DNA from: CANGYM01 sp044235825
GTDB taxonomy: Bacteria; Pseudomonadota; Alphaproteobacteria; JAJTHO01; CANGYM01
Reading direction: 5' to 3'
Assembly: GCA_044235825.1 (NCBI GenBank)
Contig: JBIIHL010000044.1
Location: forward strand, 1 to 10,381
Length of the DNA: 10,381 bases
How positions within the stretch are numbered: the stretch's first letter is position 1; every line of letters begins with the position of its first letter. A program made the position numbers and the translations under genes. The notes beneath the pieces were generated by a model. The model saw only the letters and a list, made by a program, of their open reading frames with translations, was not told the origin of the DNA and ran no database searches. Below, in pieces: positions 1 to 7,490 of this stretch.

Positions 1-640
1 CCACGGCCCCCATCATAAAGGTGATGGCAATCACACGGTTCACCGAAATCCCCAGCAAAGACGCCATCTTGGCATCTTGGGCGCAGGCCCTTTGGGCCCG
101 ACCCAGCGGCGTTTTATGAATCACAGCGTACAGCACCACGGCGGTGACAAGGGTGCTGATAAACAACACAATCTGCGTATCACTGAGCGTCACAGCAAAA
201 TGATCAAACATCCCCAAAACGTTCGTGCCCGTGAGCAACGGCGGCAAAGCCTTCACCTGCGCCCCCTGCGTCAACTGCACAAAGTTTTGAAACAAAATAG
301 ACATCCCAATGGCGGTAATCAGCGGGGCCAGACGCGGGGCAGAGCGCAGGGGCTTGTACGCCACCGCCTCCAACGCATAACCATACACCGCTGTTATGGC
401 CATGGAAAATAAAAACATGCCCAAAACACACAGCGTTATGGACATCACACCCGCATCTTGCAGCCCCACAAAGGCCAGAAACGCCAAAAACGCCGAAATC
501 ATAAAAATCTCGCCGTGGGCAAAATTAATCATCCCCACAATGCCGTAAACCATGGTGTACCCCAGGGCAATCAGGCCATACAGCATCCCCAGCGACAATC
601 CATTCAGACACTGTTGTAAAAAATACCCCAGCTCTAACAT
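1..640 (-). CDS. livH: Branched-chain amino-acid ABC transporter permease LivH, 3' end beyond window
   Basis: This is the start of a LivH-type inner-membrane permease, one of two permease subunits that pass leucine, isoleucine and valine (or related amides) delivered by a periplasmic binding protein. About 213 codons are visible before the left edge; family members are usually near 290-310 residues, so roughly the last third is missing. Translating the minus strand from the ATG at 640 gives an unbroken frame beginning MLELGYFLQQCLNGLSLGML, then GYTMVYGIVGMINFAHGE, a family hallmark, followed by alternating hydrophobic helices and AYKPLRSAPRLAPLI. The start lies 11 bases after the nuoN stop and is preceded by a GGGGA ribosome-binding site, so it is probably read from the same transcript as the nuo genes. 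The usual partners (livM, livG, livF) would lie to the left, outside the window. The family assignment is firm; the exact substrate is inferred. Confidence 0.9.
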   Translation of the reverse strand, partial: MLELGYFLQQCLNGLSLGMLYGLIALGYTMVYGIVGMINFAHGEIFMISAFLAFLAFVGLQDAGVMSITLCVLGMFLFSMAITAVYGYALEAVAYKPLRSAPRLAPLITAIGMSILFQNFVQLTQGAQVKALPPLLTGTNVLGMFDHFAVTLSDTQIVLFISTLVTAVVLYAVIHKTPLGRAQRACAQDAKMASLLGISVNRVIAITFMMGAV

Positions 641-651
641 GGATATTCCCC

Positions 652-2142
652 CTATTCTTTTTTAAAGGGCAGGGTCATAATCGGTGCCGGCGCCGTAGCC
701 TGTGGCAACAGATCCGCCATCATTTTTTGGGCAAACTCCGTCATCTCAGGGCCCGGAACGATAAAAAACACCGATAAAAACAGGGCCGCAAGGATCCCCA
801 AAGGAAGGCTGGCCGGATGATAGGCCATGGTCACGCCCTGATCTGTGGCGGGTTCATCAAAAATCATGACCTTAATCACCCGCAGATAATAATACATGGC
901 CACCACGCTGGAGATGGCCGCGGCAAACACCACGGCGTAATGCTGCTGCGCCAAAACGCTTTGAAACACCGAAAGCTTGGTGAAAAAACCGGCGAAAAAC
1001 GGCATACCTGCCAGCGACAACAGGAAAACCGACAGTAAATAGGCTGTTGCCGGCGAAACCTTGACCAATCCCGCCATATCCGTAAAAGACAAATCGTTCT
1101 GGGATAGGCGCATCAACAAGGCAAAAAAGCCCAACGACGTCACCGCGTACACCACAACATAAACCAGCGCGGAGCCCATCCCCTCGGGCGTGGCTACCGA
1201 CAGGGCCATGACCACAAACCCCATTTGGGCAATGGTGCTATAGGCCATCAGGCGGCGCAAACTGGTTTGTTTCAGGCCCGCCAGCGCCCCCCAAAGCATA
1301 CTCAGCGCCCCAATGATCCTGAGCATATCGCCCAAATCTGGCATCAACGGATAAAATGGCCCAGCAATCAAACGCACCAGCGCCACCGTGGCCGCAACCT
1401 TGGGCAAAGACGACAAAAACGCAACCACCGGTGTGGGCGCGGCCTGATACACATCCGGCGTCCACATATGAAACGGGACGAGGGACAGTTTGAACAAAAA
1501 GCCCACCAAAATTAGACCCGCCCCCAACGTTGTCCAAAGCAAGGCCGGTGAAACGGCGGCATGCTGAACCAAAATGGCCTGCAGATCCCCATACCCCAAA
1601 ACGCCCCACTGGCCATACAAAAACGACATCCCCAGCAGCATCAGGCCAGACGCCAAGGCCCCCAGAATAAAATACTTCAGCGCGGCCTCAATGGCGGCGG
1701 GCTGTTGACGCCCCTGCAGGGCAATAAACACATACAGGGCCAGACTTTGCATCTCTAGCCCCATATAAAACATCATCAACGAATCCGCGGACACCATCAG
1801 CAGCATCCCCAGCAGAGCAAAGAGGACCAGCAGCGCGGCCTCTAAAGGCCAATCCAACCCCAACGTCAAGACGAAAAACGCCATCATCATACCGCAAAGG
1901 GCCAGCGTTGACGCCGAAGACAAATCATCAAACACCAAAGACAAAAAACGATCCGTCGGCCAATCAAGCGCAAAAGAAAGCCCCGCCCCATCCATCACAA
2001 TCAGCAGGGCAAACAAAGACAGCCACGCCACACTGCCGTAAGAGGCGCGTGGGCGAACAGCCCCATAACATACAAAAAACAACAAAGAGGTGGCCAGAAT
2101 GATAGGCGACAACGCAGGGGAAAGAGGCAAAAAAGAAAGCAT
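652..2142 (-). CDS. nuoN: NADH-quinone oxidoreductase subunit N (complex I antiporter-like subunit, ND2 homologue)
   Basis: NuoN is one of three antiporter-like proton-channel subunits in the membrane arm of complex I. The 496-residue product is nearly all membrane helices, the usual length for the family. Residues matching the conserved proton path are visible: a glutamate at 130 (YMGLEMQSLALYV), a lysine at 218 in FLFKLSLVPFHMWTPDVYQ, a lysine at 248 in FLSSLPKVA, and a lysine at 389 in FFAGFFTKLSVFQ. The sequence AYSTIAQMGFV near 300-310 is also typical. The start at 2142 follows the nuoM stop by only five bases and has no strong ribosome-binding site of its own, which suggests translational coupling to nuoM. 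In this window it is the last nuo gene of the unit and is followed by livH. Assignment is by motif and gene order. Confidence 0.97.
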   Translation of the reverse strand: MLSFLPLSPALSPIILATSLLFFVCYGAVRPRASYGSVAWLSLFALLIVMDGAGLSFALDWPTDRFLSLVFDDLSSASTLALCGMMMAFFVLTLGLDWPLEAALLVLFALLGMLLMVSADSLMMFYMGLEMQSLALYVFIALQGRQQPAAIEAALKYFILGALASGLMLLGMSFLYGQWGVLGYGDLQAILVQHAAVSPALLWTTLGAGLILVGFLFKLSLVPFHMWTPDVYQAAPTPVVAFLSSLPKVAATVALVRLIAGPFYPLMPDLGDMLRIIGALSMLWGALAGLKQTSLRRLMAYSTIAQMGFVVMALSVATPEGMGSALVYVVVYAVTSLGFFALLMRLSQNDLSFTDMAGLVKVSPATAYLLSVFLLSLAGMPFFAGFFTKLSVFQSVLAQQHYAVVFAAAISSVVAMYYYLRVIKVMIFDEPATDQGVTMAYHPASLPLGILAALFLSVFFIVPGPEMTEFAQKMMADLLPQATAPAPIMTLPFKKE

Positions 2143-2147
2143 GGCGG

Positions 2148-3743
2148 TTACTCGGGCAGCCTTTCGTCTTCATCATCATGCGGTAAAATCGGCTCTGGCG
2201 TGTCCGAGGGACGATGGGGCAAAGAAAAATCCGGCTCCGCCAAAGAGGGGCTTGGCGCCGTATAGGCAGACACAATCTGCTTAACCCCAGGTTCAAGCAC
2301 CGAAAGAACAGGCGTGGGAAAAATCCCCATCCACAACACCAGAAGGATCAGCGGGGCGAAAATCAGATGCTCGCGCCGCGAAAGATCCTGCAGGGTTTTA
2401 ATGGCATCACGAACAATGGGGCCCTGCATCACGCGGCGATACAGCCACAAACTATACACGGCCCCCAAAACCAAACCTGTTCCCAGACCCAGTGCCACCC
2501 ACGGCTGAACCATGTAGGTGCCGATCAACACCAAAAATTCCCCCACAAAACCACTGGTCCCAGGCAAACCCACGCCTGCCAGTGTAAAAAACATGAACAC
2601 CACGGCAAAACGGGGCATCACCTGCGTCACCCCGCCAAACTGGTCCATATCCCGCGTTTTCAAACGGTCATACAAAACCCCAATGCACAAAAACAGGGCG
2701 GCGGACACCAAGCCGTGGCTGAGCATCTGGAAAATGGCCCCCTGCACCGCGGGCACCGTCAGGGCGAATAAACCCGCCGTGACATACCCCATATGGGCCA
2801 CGGAAGAATAGGCAATAACCTTTTTAATATCCGTTTGCACAAAGGCAATCAGAGAGGTGTAAATCACGGCCACCAAACTCAGGGCATACACCACGTGGGC
2901 GTATTCCAGCGTGGCCTGCGGCAACATGGGCAGGGAAAACCGCAAAAAGCCATACCCCCCCATTTTCAAAAGAACACCCGCCAAAATCACAGATCCCGCC
3001 GTGGGGGCCTCAACGTGGGCATCCGGCAACCATGTGTGAAAGGGCACCATGGGAATTTTCACGGCAAACGCCGCAAAAAAGCCCCACCACAGCCAACCTT
3101 GCAGGGATGGGGACAGCAAAGCCGGCGCCCCCTTCATCAAATCGGGGATGCTGCTGCTGCCCGTGGCTTTATACAGCACAATCAACCCCACCAGCATGAT
3201 GATGGATCCCAAAAACGTATACAAAAACAACTTAAACGTCGCATAAATCCGGCGATATCCCCCCCAAATCCCGATGATCAGGAACATGGGAATCAAAACC
3301 CCCTCAAAGAAAATATAAAACAACACCAGATCCAGGGCGCAAAACATCCCGATCACGAACGTTTCCAAAATCAAAAACGCGGCCATATATTCGCGCACGC
3401 GGTGTTTGATGCTGTTCCAGCTGGCCAAAATACACAGGGGAACCAGCAACGCCGAAAGCAAGACAAAAACCAAAGAAATCCCATCAACCCCCATCTGATA
3501 CGTCAGCCCGAGGGAGGGGAACCAAGAAAACTGCTCAACAAACTGAAAATCCGCGGCTTTATCCCCCGAAAAATCAAAATGCAGGCCCACATACACGGCC
3601 AAGGCCAACACCAAAAGGGAGATAAACAGGGATAAAATTTTAACATTTTCATCCAGACGCGCCCGTGAATCGGACCCGCTGAGCGCAATGCCCAAAACCC
3701 CCAGCAGGGGCAAATAGGTCATGAGCGAAAGAATCCCCATCAT
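2148..3743 (-). CDS. nuoM: NADH-quinone oxidoreductase subunit M (ND4 homologue)
   Basis: NuoM is the middle antiporter-like subunit of the complex I membrane arm. The 531-residue protein shows the expected key residues: glutamate 147 in FYIFFEGVLIPMFLIIGIWG, lysine 229 in FAVKIPMVPFHTWLPDAH, lysine 260 in LLKMGGYGFLRF, and glutamate 402 in GFVGEFLVLIG. The sequence DIKKVIAYSSVAHMGYV around 305-321 is another family mark. The first ATG (3743) overlaps the nuoL stop in an ATGA; a second ATG directly after it could equally be used. An unusual point is the C-terminus: after the last membrane helix there are about 35 residues rich in proline and acidic residues, ending HDDEDERLPE, which makes the protein longer than the roughly 500-510 residues common in the family. 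The assignment is secure; the role of the tail is unknown. Confidence 0.97.
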   Translation of the reverse strand: MMGILSLMTYLPLLGVLGIALSGSDSRARLDENVKILSLFISLLVLALAVYVGLHFDFSGDKAADFQFVEQFSWFPSLGLTYQMGVDGISLVFVLLSALLVPLCILASWNSIKHRVREYMAAFLILETFVIGMFCALDLVLFYIFFEGVLIPMFLIIGIWGGYRRIYATFKLFLYTFLGSIIMLVGLIVLYKATGSSSIPDLMKGAPALLSPSLQGWLWWGFFAAFAVKIPMVPFHTWLPDAHVEAPTAGSVILAGVLLKMGGYGFLRFSLPMLPQATLEYAHVVYALSLVAVIYTSLIAFVQTDIKKVIAYSSVAHMGYVTAGLFALTVPAVQGAIFQMLSHGLVSAALFLCIGVLYDRLKTRDMDQFGGVTQVMPRFAVVFMFFTLAGVGLPGTSGFVGEFLVLIGTYMVQPWVALGLGTGLVLGAVYSLWLYRRVMQGPIVRDAIKTLQDLSRREHLIFAPLILLVLWMGIFPTPVLSVLEPGVKQIVSAYTAPSPSLAEPDFSLPHRPSDTPEPILPHDDEDERLPE

Positions 3744-5680
3744 ATCCAGACCCCCCGCAGAATCACATACAGCATCACCAAACTGGCACCGGCAAACAGA
3801 ACCGCCCCGTAAAACGGCAGTTGTCCCGTCTGAAACCGCGATAAACGGGCCCCCATGCCCTGAGACAACGCTACAGCCCCATGGGGTCCAAAGGCATCAA
3901 TAACACCCGCATCCACGCCCGAGGAGAAAAACCGCCCCAACGCCCGCGCCGGTCTGACAAAAAGAAAGGTATACAGTTCATCCACATACCATTTGTTATA
4001 CACAAACCGGTACACCGCCCCCAGTCCATCCACCAAGCGGCGGCGCAGGGCAGGATTATAGCGATAAAAAAACCACGACAACGCAATACCCAAAGCGGCC
4101 ACCTCTAGGGGAAACCACTTCACCCACGCGGGAACGTGATGGGCGGTCTCGATAATATCATGGCTTTGGGAAACGGCCAGCGTGCCCTGCCAAAACGCCC
4201 CGCGATCGTGGCCAACAAAGGCTTCATAGCCCACATATCCGGCCCCGATGGCCCCCAAGGATAGAACCAACAACGGCACAATCATCACCGCCGGCGATTC
4301 ATGGGCGTGGGCCATGACCCGTTCATCCGCCCGTGGCTTGCCATGAAAGGTCAGGAAAATAACGCGCCAACTGTAAAACGCCGTCAAAAACGCAACAAAC
4401 GCCCCCACGCCGTAACTCAGATAGGCCAAAGACCCCTGCGACGCAAAGAGCGATTCCAGCACAATGTCCTTCGAATAATACCCAGCAAACGGAAAGATCC
4501 CCGACAACGCCAAGGTTCCCACCAGCATCATGCGGTACGTCCACGGAATCACCGTTCGCAGGCCGCCCATCATGCGCATGTCCTGTTCATGGGACAGGGC
4601 GTGAATCACCGAGCCAGCGCCCAGAAACAACAACGCCTTAAAAAACGCATGGGTAAACAAATGGAACATGGCCGCAGGATAAGCCCCCACGCCCACGGCC
4701 ATCATCATATACCCCAGCTGACTGCAGGTGGAATAGGCAATGACGCGTTTAATATCAAACTGCGTCATCCCCACCGTGGCGGCAAACAGGGCCGTAGCCA
4801 TCCCCAATACCAAAATAACCTGCTGGGCCATGGGGGCCAGCTCCAGCAGCGGCGAGACACGACACATCAAAAACACACCTGCGGTCACCATGGTGGCGGC
4901 ATGAATCAGGGCGGAAACGGGCGTTGGGCCCTCCATGGCATCCGGCAACCAAACATGCAAACCCAACTGCGCCGATTTTCCCACAGCCCCCAAAAACAAC
5001 AACAGGGCCACAAAATCATACACTGGCAGTGACATTCCCGCCAAACTCACAACCTGACCGGCTGCGGCTGGCAACGCGGCAAACAGCGCGTCAAACTGAA
5101 CCGTGCCAAAATGCAAGTAAACCGCAAAAATCCCCAGCGCCAGCCCCAAATCCCCCACGCGGTTGACCACAAAGGCCTTCATGGCCGCCGCGTTGGCCGA
5201 TGGCTTGTCATGCCAAAACCCAATCAACAGGTACGACGCCAAACCGACGCCTTCCCATCCAAAAAACAACTGCACCAGATTATCCGCCGTCACCAGCATC
5301 ATCATGCAAAACACAAACAAATTCAAATACGCCATAAACCTTTGCGGCGAAGCATCATGATGCATATACCCCACCGCATAAACGTGCACCATCAGGGCCA
5401 CCGAGGTAATCACCAGCATCATCACGGTGGACAGGGCGTCCAGCCGCAAAGCCCACGCAATATCCAGCCCCCCCGTTTGAATCCACGTGCCCAACATATG
5501 GGTTTGGGGATGGCCCAAAACAGCCACATCATAAAACAACCACGCAGAGGCCGCGGTGGAAATCGCCATGGCGGTAATCGTAATAAAGTTCGTCAGCCCC
5601 ACACCCAAAGACCGCCCCCACAGCCCCGCCAGCAAAAAGCCAAAAAGCGTAGAAAAAACAGAAATCTCAGCCATGCTCAT
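3740..5680 (-). CDS. nuoL: NADH-quinone oxidoreductase subunit L (ND5 homologue)
   Basis: NuoL is the distal antiporter-like subunit of complex I; in the family it carries the long lateral helix that runs along the membrane arm. The 646-residue product has the normal family length. Conserved features include LRLDALSTVMMLVI near 79-91, glutamate 143 in LFFGWEGVGLASYLLIGFW, NRVGDLGLALGIF near 173-185, lysine 235 in AVGKSAQLGLHVWLPDAM, EGPTPVSALIHAATMVTAGV near 250-269, DIKRVIAYSTCSQLGYM near 309-325 and the histidine-rich MFHLFTHAFFKALLFL near 338-353. The C-terminal part (KWYVDELYTFLFVRP) is typical of full-length NuoL. The start at 5680 lies eight bases after the nuoK stop with AAGGGA upstream; an in-frame ATG two codons later is a weaker alternative. 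The stop overlaps the nuoM start. Confidence 0.98.
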   Translation of the reverse strand: MSMAEISVFSTLFGFLLAGLWGRSLGVGLTNFITITAMAISTAASAWLFYDVAVLGHPQTHMLGTWIQTGGLDIAWALRLDALSTVMMLVITSVALMVHVYAVGYMHHDASPQRFMAYLNLFVFCMMMLVTADNLVQLFFGWEGVGLASYLLIGFWHDKPSANAAAMKAFVVNRVGDLGLALGIFAVYLHFGTVQFDALFAALPAAAGQVVSLAGMSLPVYDFVALLLFLGAVGKSAQLGLHVWLPDAMEGPTPVSALIHAATMVTAGVFLMCRVSPLLELAPMAQQVILVLGMATALFAATVGMTQFDIKRVIAYSTCSQLGYMMMAVGVGAYPAAMFHLFTHAFFKALLFLGAGSVIHALSHEQDMRMMGGLRTVIPWTYRMMLVGTLALSGIFPFAGYYSKDIVLESLFASQGSLAYLSYGVGAFVAFLTAFYSWRVIFLTFHGKPRADERVMAHAHESPAVMIVPLLVLSLGAIGAGYVGYEAFVGHDRGAFWQGTLAVSQSHDIIETAHHVPAWVKWFPLEVAALGIALSWFFYRYNPALRRRLVDGLGAVYRFVYNKWYVDELYTFLFVRPARALGRFFSSGVDAGVIDAFGPHGAVALSQGMGARLSRFQTGQLPFYGAVLFAGASLVMLYVILRGVWI

Positions 5681-5688
5681 GTGGTGTG

Positions 5689-6015
5689 TTATCCCTTAAG
5701 TGTATCCATGGCGGCCACATCCACCGTCTGATAACGGCGGAAGAAAATCACCAAAATGGCCAGACCAATGGCGGCCTCAGCCGCAGCCACGGTGAGAATG
5801 AAAAAACTAAAAATCTGTCCCTCAACATTCCCGTGGGCCACGGAAAAGGCCACAAAGTTAATGTTCACCGCCAGCAAAATCAGCTCCAGCGCCATCAACA
5901 TGCTCAGCACATGGCGGCGATTCAAAAAAATCCCCATGGCCCCAATGACAAACACCAGGGTGGAGAGCAAAAAGTAATGCACAATGCCCACAGGCTGCAG
6001 AAAAACATCCATCAT
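5689..6015 (-). CDS. nuoK: NADH-quinone oxidoreductase subunit K (ND4L homologue)
   Basis: NuoK is a small three-helix subunit of the complex I membrane arm that carries two buried glutamates of the proton path. The 108-residue product contains both: glutamate 44 in MLMALELILLAVN and glutamate 80 in AAAEAAIGLAILV. The sequence GIFLNRRHVLSMLM and the string VNINFVAFS are typical of alphaproteobacterial NuoK. The start codon abuts the nuoJ stop (TAG followed at once by ATGATG), so translation is almost certainly coupled. The product is a few residues longer at the N-terminus than the usual 101-102, and no internal ATG before the first helix is better placed. Confidence 0.96.
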   Translation of the reverse strand: MMDVFLQPVGIVHYFLLSTLVFVIGAMGIFLNRRHVLSMLMALELILLAVNINFVAFSVAHGNVEGQIFSFFILTVAAAEAAIGLAILVIFFRRYQTVDVAAMDTLKG

Positions 6016-6618
6016 CTACAGCACTCCTTCCCCACTTGGGGGCTTGGCAAGGGTCACGGTATCCTGCGCACGGCGGGCGTTTTGTTGGGCAATGTTCTGG
6101 CGACGCACGCCGGAGCGTTGCCGCAGCGTCAACACAATGGCCCCAATCATGGCCAGCAGCAAAATCATCCCCGCCGCATAAAACAGCGGCGCATATGTGG
6201 TATAAAGCACCATCCCCAGCGCCCGAACATTATCCCCCTGCGCGGGCACCAGTGCCCCCATGGCCCCTGCCCCGCCCAACTGAGGCGGGTGATAGGCCAC
6301 CAAGGCCAGAATCTCAATCACAAACACAGCGGCAAAAAACATCAGCCATTTTTTATGGGGCGCAACGGCAGAGCGCAACGCATCACGATCCACATCCAGC
6401 ATCATCACCACAAACAAAAACAAAACCGCCACCGCCCCCACATAAACCACAATCAGCATAAAGCCAACAAACTCAGCGCCAATCATAATCAACAGGGCCG
6501 CGGCGTTAAAAAACGCAAAAATCAGGGACAACACCGCATGAACGGTATGCCGCGAAAACACGACCCCCAAAGCCCCGAGCAGCAAAAAGAACGAGAAAAA
6601 GGAAAATAAACCCAGCAT
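6016..6618 (-). CDS. nuoJ: NADH-quinone oxidoreductase subunit J (ND6 homologue)
   Basis: NuoJ is a five-helix subunit of the complex I membrane arm near the quinone-site end. The 200-residue product shows the characteristic third helix, residues 49-75: EFVGFMLIVVYVGAVAVL followed by FLFVVMMLD, with the conserved tyrosine at 59 beside the helix irregularity seen in complex I structures. The positively charged C-terminal tail, GVRRQNIAQQNARRAQ, is the pattern found in alphaproteobacterial NuoJ. The start at 6618 comes 14 bases after the hflC stop, after a run of eight A and no clear Shine-Dalgarno sequence (only AAGA), so initiation may depend on coupling to hflC. It is unusual for nuoJ to open a nuo cluster; nuoI or nuoH would normally precede it. 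Confidence 0.96.
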   Translation of the reverse strand: MLGLFSFFSFFLLLGALGVVFSRHTVHAVLSLIFAFFNAAALLIMIGAEFVGFMLIVVYVGAVAVLFLFVVMMLDVDRDALRSAVAPHKKWLMFFAAVFVIEILALVAYHPPQLGGAGAMGALVPAQGDNVRALGMVLYTTYAPLFYAAGMILLLAMIGAIVLTLRQRSGVRRQNIAQQNARRAQDTVTLAKPPSGEGVL

Positions 6619-6632
6619 CGACGGTCTTTTTT

Positions 6633-7490
6633 TTAAGGATTCTTTTTGTTCATGTATTCAAAAAACGGCGCATCGGGGGACAACACCAGCGTGGTGTCCG
6701 GACGGGCCAGCGATTTCCGGTAAGCCTCTAGCGAGCGGTAAAAGGCATAAAACGCAGGATCCGCATTAAACGCCGTGGCATAAATGGCAATGGCTTTGGC
6801 ATCGCCTTCCCCTTTGGCTTCTTGGGCTTTGCGGGATGCCTCGGCAATCAAAACGGTGCGCTCTTTGTCGGCTTTGGATCGAATTTGCTGGGCTTCTTCT
6901 TCCCCTTGGGCGCGGAATTCACGGGATTCCCGCTCTCTCTCGGATCGCATACGGGCAAAAATGGCTTCACTGGTTTCCTGGGGCAAATCGGCCCGCTGGA
7001 TGCGAACATCCACCAACTGAACGCCCAAGGTTTGAATTTCCGTGTTCATATTGTCACGAATGCGGGTCATGATGGACTCGCGCTTATCCGACAAAACATC
7101 CGTCAGGGCGTAGCGACCCATGACCTCTCGCACGGTTGAATTGATCCGATCGCCCAGGTTGGCATTGGCATTTTCCAAACTGCGCAGGTTTTGAAAGAAT
7201 TTCAAAGGATCAGAGATTTTAAAATACGCAAAGGCATCCACGTTCAAACGCTTTTGATCCGCCAAAATCAGCTGCTGCTGCGGGGGGGAAATGAAGAGCG
7301 CCTGCTTGGGGTAATACACCACCGATTGTAAAAAGGGGATTTTGGCTTTTAATCCGGGCTCTAGGTGCGCGGCTTTGGCCTCTCCAAACTGAAACACAAT
7401 GGCCTGCTCCCGCTCATCCACGGTAAACAGGATCATGGGCAGGACAAACGCCAACACACCCAAAACAATCATAATCACAGGGGTTTTCAT
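6633..7490 (-). CDS. hflC: HflC, SPFH-family modulator of FtsH protease
   Basis: HflC is the membrane-anchored SPFH partner of HflK; together they form a large periplasmic-facing cage around the FtsH protease and limit its attack on membrane proteins. The 285-residue product begins with one membrane helix (about residues 4-23), then the SPFH/band-7 domain (VDEREQAIVFQFGEAK near 24-40, LNVDAFAYFKISDP near 82-95). A long charged helix follows (about 175-240: ARMRSERERESREFRAQGEE and QQIRSKADKERTVLIAEA), then a C-terminal part with SLEAYRKSL and PFFEYM. The start is well supported: GGGAGG lies just upstream and the ATG overlaps the hflK stop by four bases. The family and pairing are certain; no protease gene is visible nearby. 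Confidence 0.96.
   Translation of the reverse strand: MKTPVIMIVLGVLAFVLPMILFTVDEREQAIVFQFGEAKAAHLEPGLKAKIPFLQSVVYYPKQALFISPPQQQLILADQKRLNVDAFAYFKISDPLKFFQNLRSLENANANLGDRINSTVREVMGRYALTDVLSDKRESIMTRIRDNMNTEIQTLGVQLVDVRIQRADLPQETSEAIFARMRSERERESREFRAQGEEEAQQIRSKADKERTVLIAEASRKAQEAKGEGDAKAIAIYATAFNADPAFYAFYRSLEAYRKSLARPDTTLVLSPDAPFFEYMNKKNP

Noticed and set aside
2793..3635. Plus-strand open frame of 280 codons opposite nuoM
   Set aside because: Same composition artefact; it lies wholly inside a well-supported nuoM.
5686..6609. Plus-strand open frame of 307 codons opposite nuoJ and nuoK
   Set aside because: It is antisense to two certain genes and its product is a His/Gln/Asn/Arg-rich string typical of the complement of hydrophobic coding sequence; no domain is visible.
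6625..6636. T run between nuoJ and hflC as a terminator
   Set aside because: On the transcribed strand sense it is a run of A, not U, and no stem precedes it.
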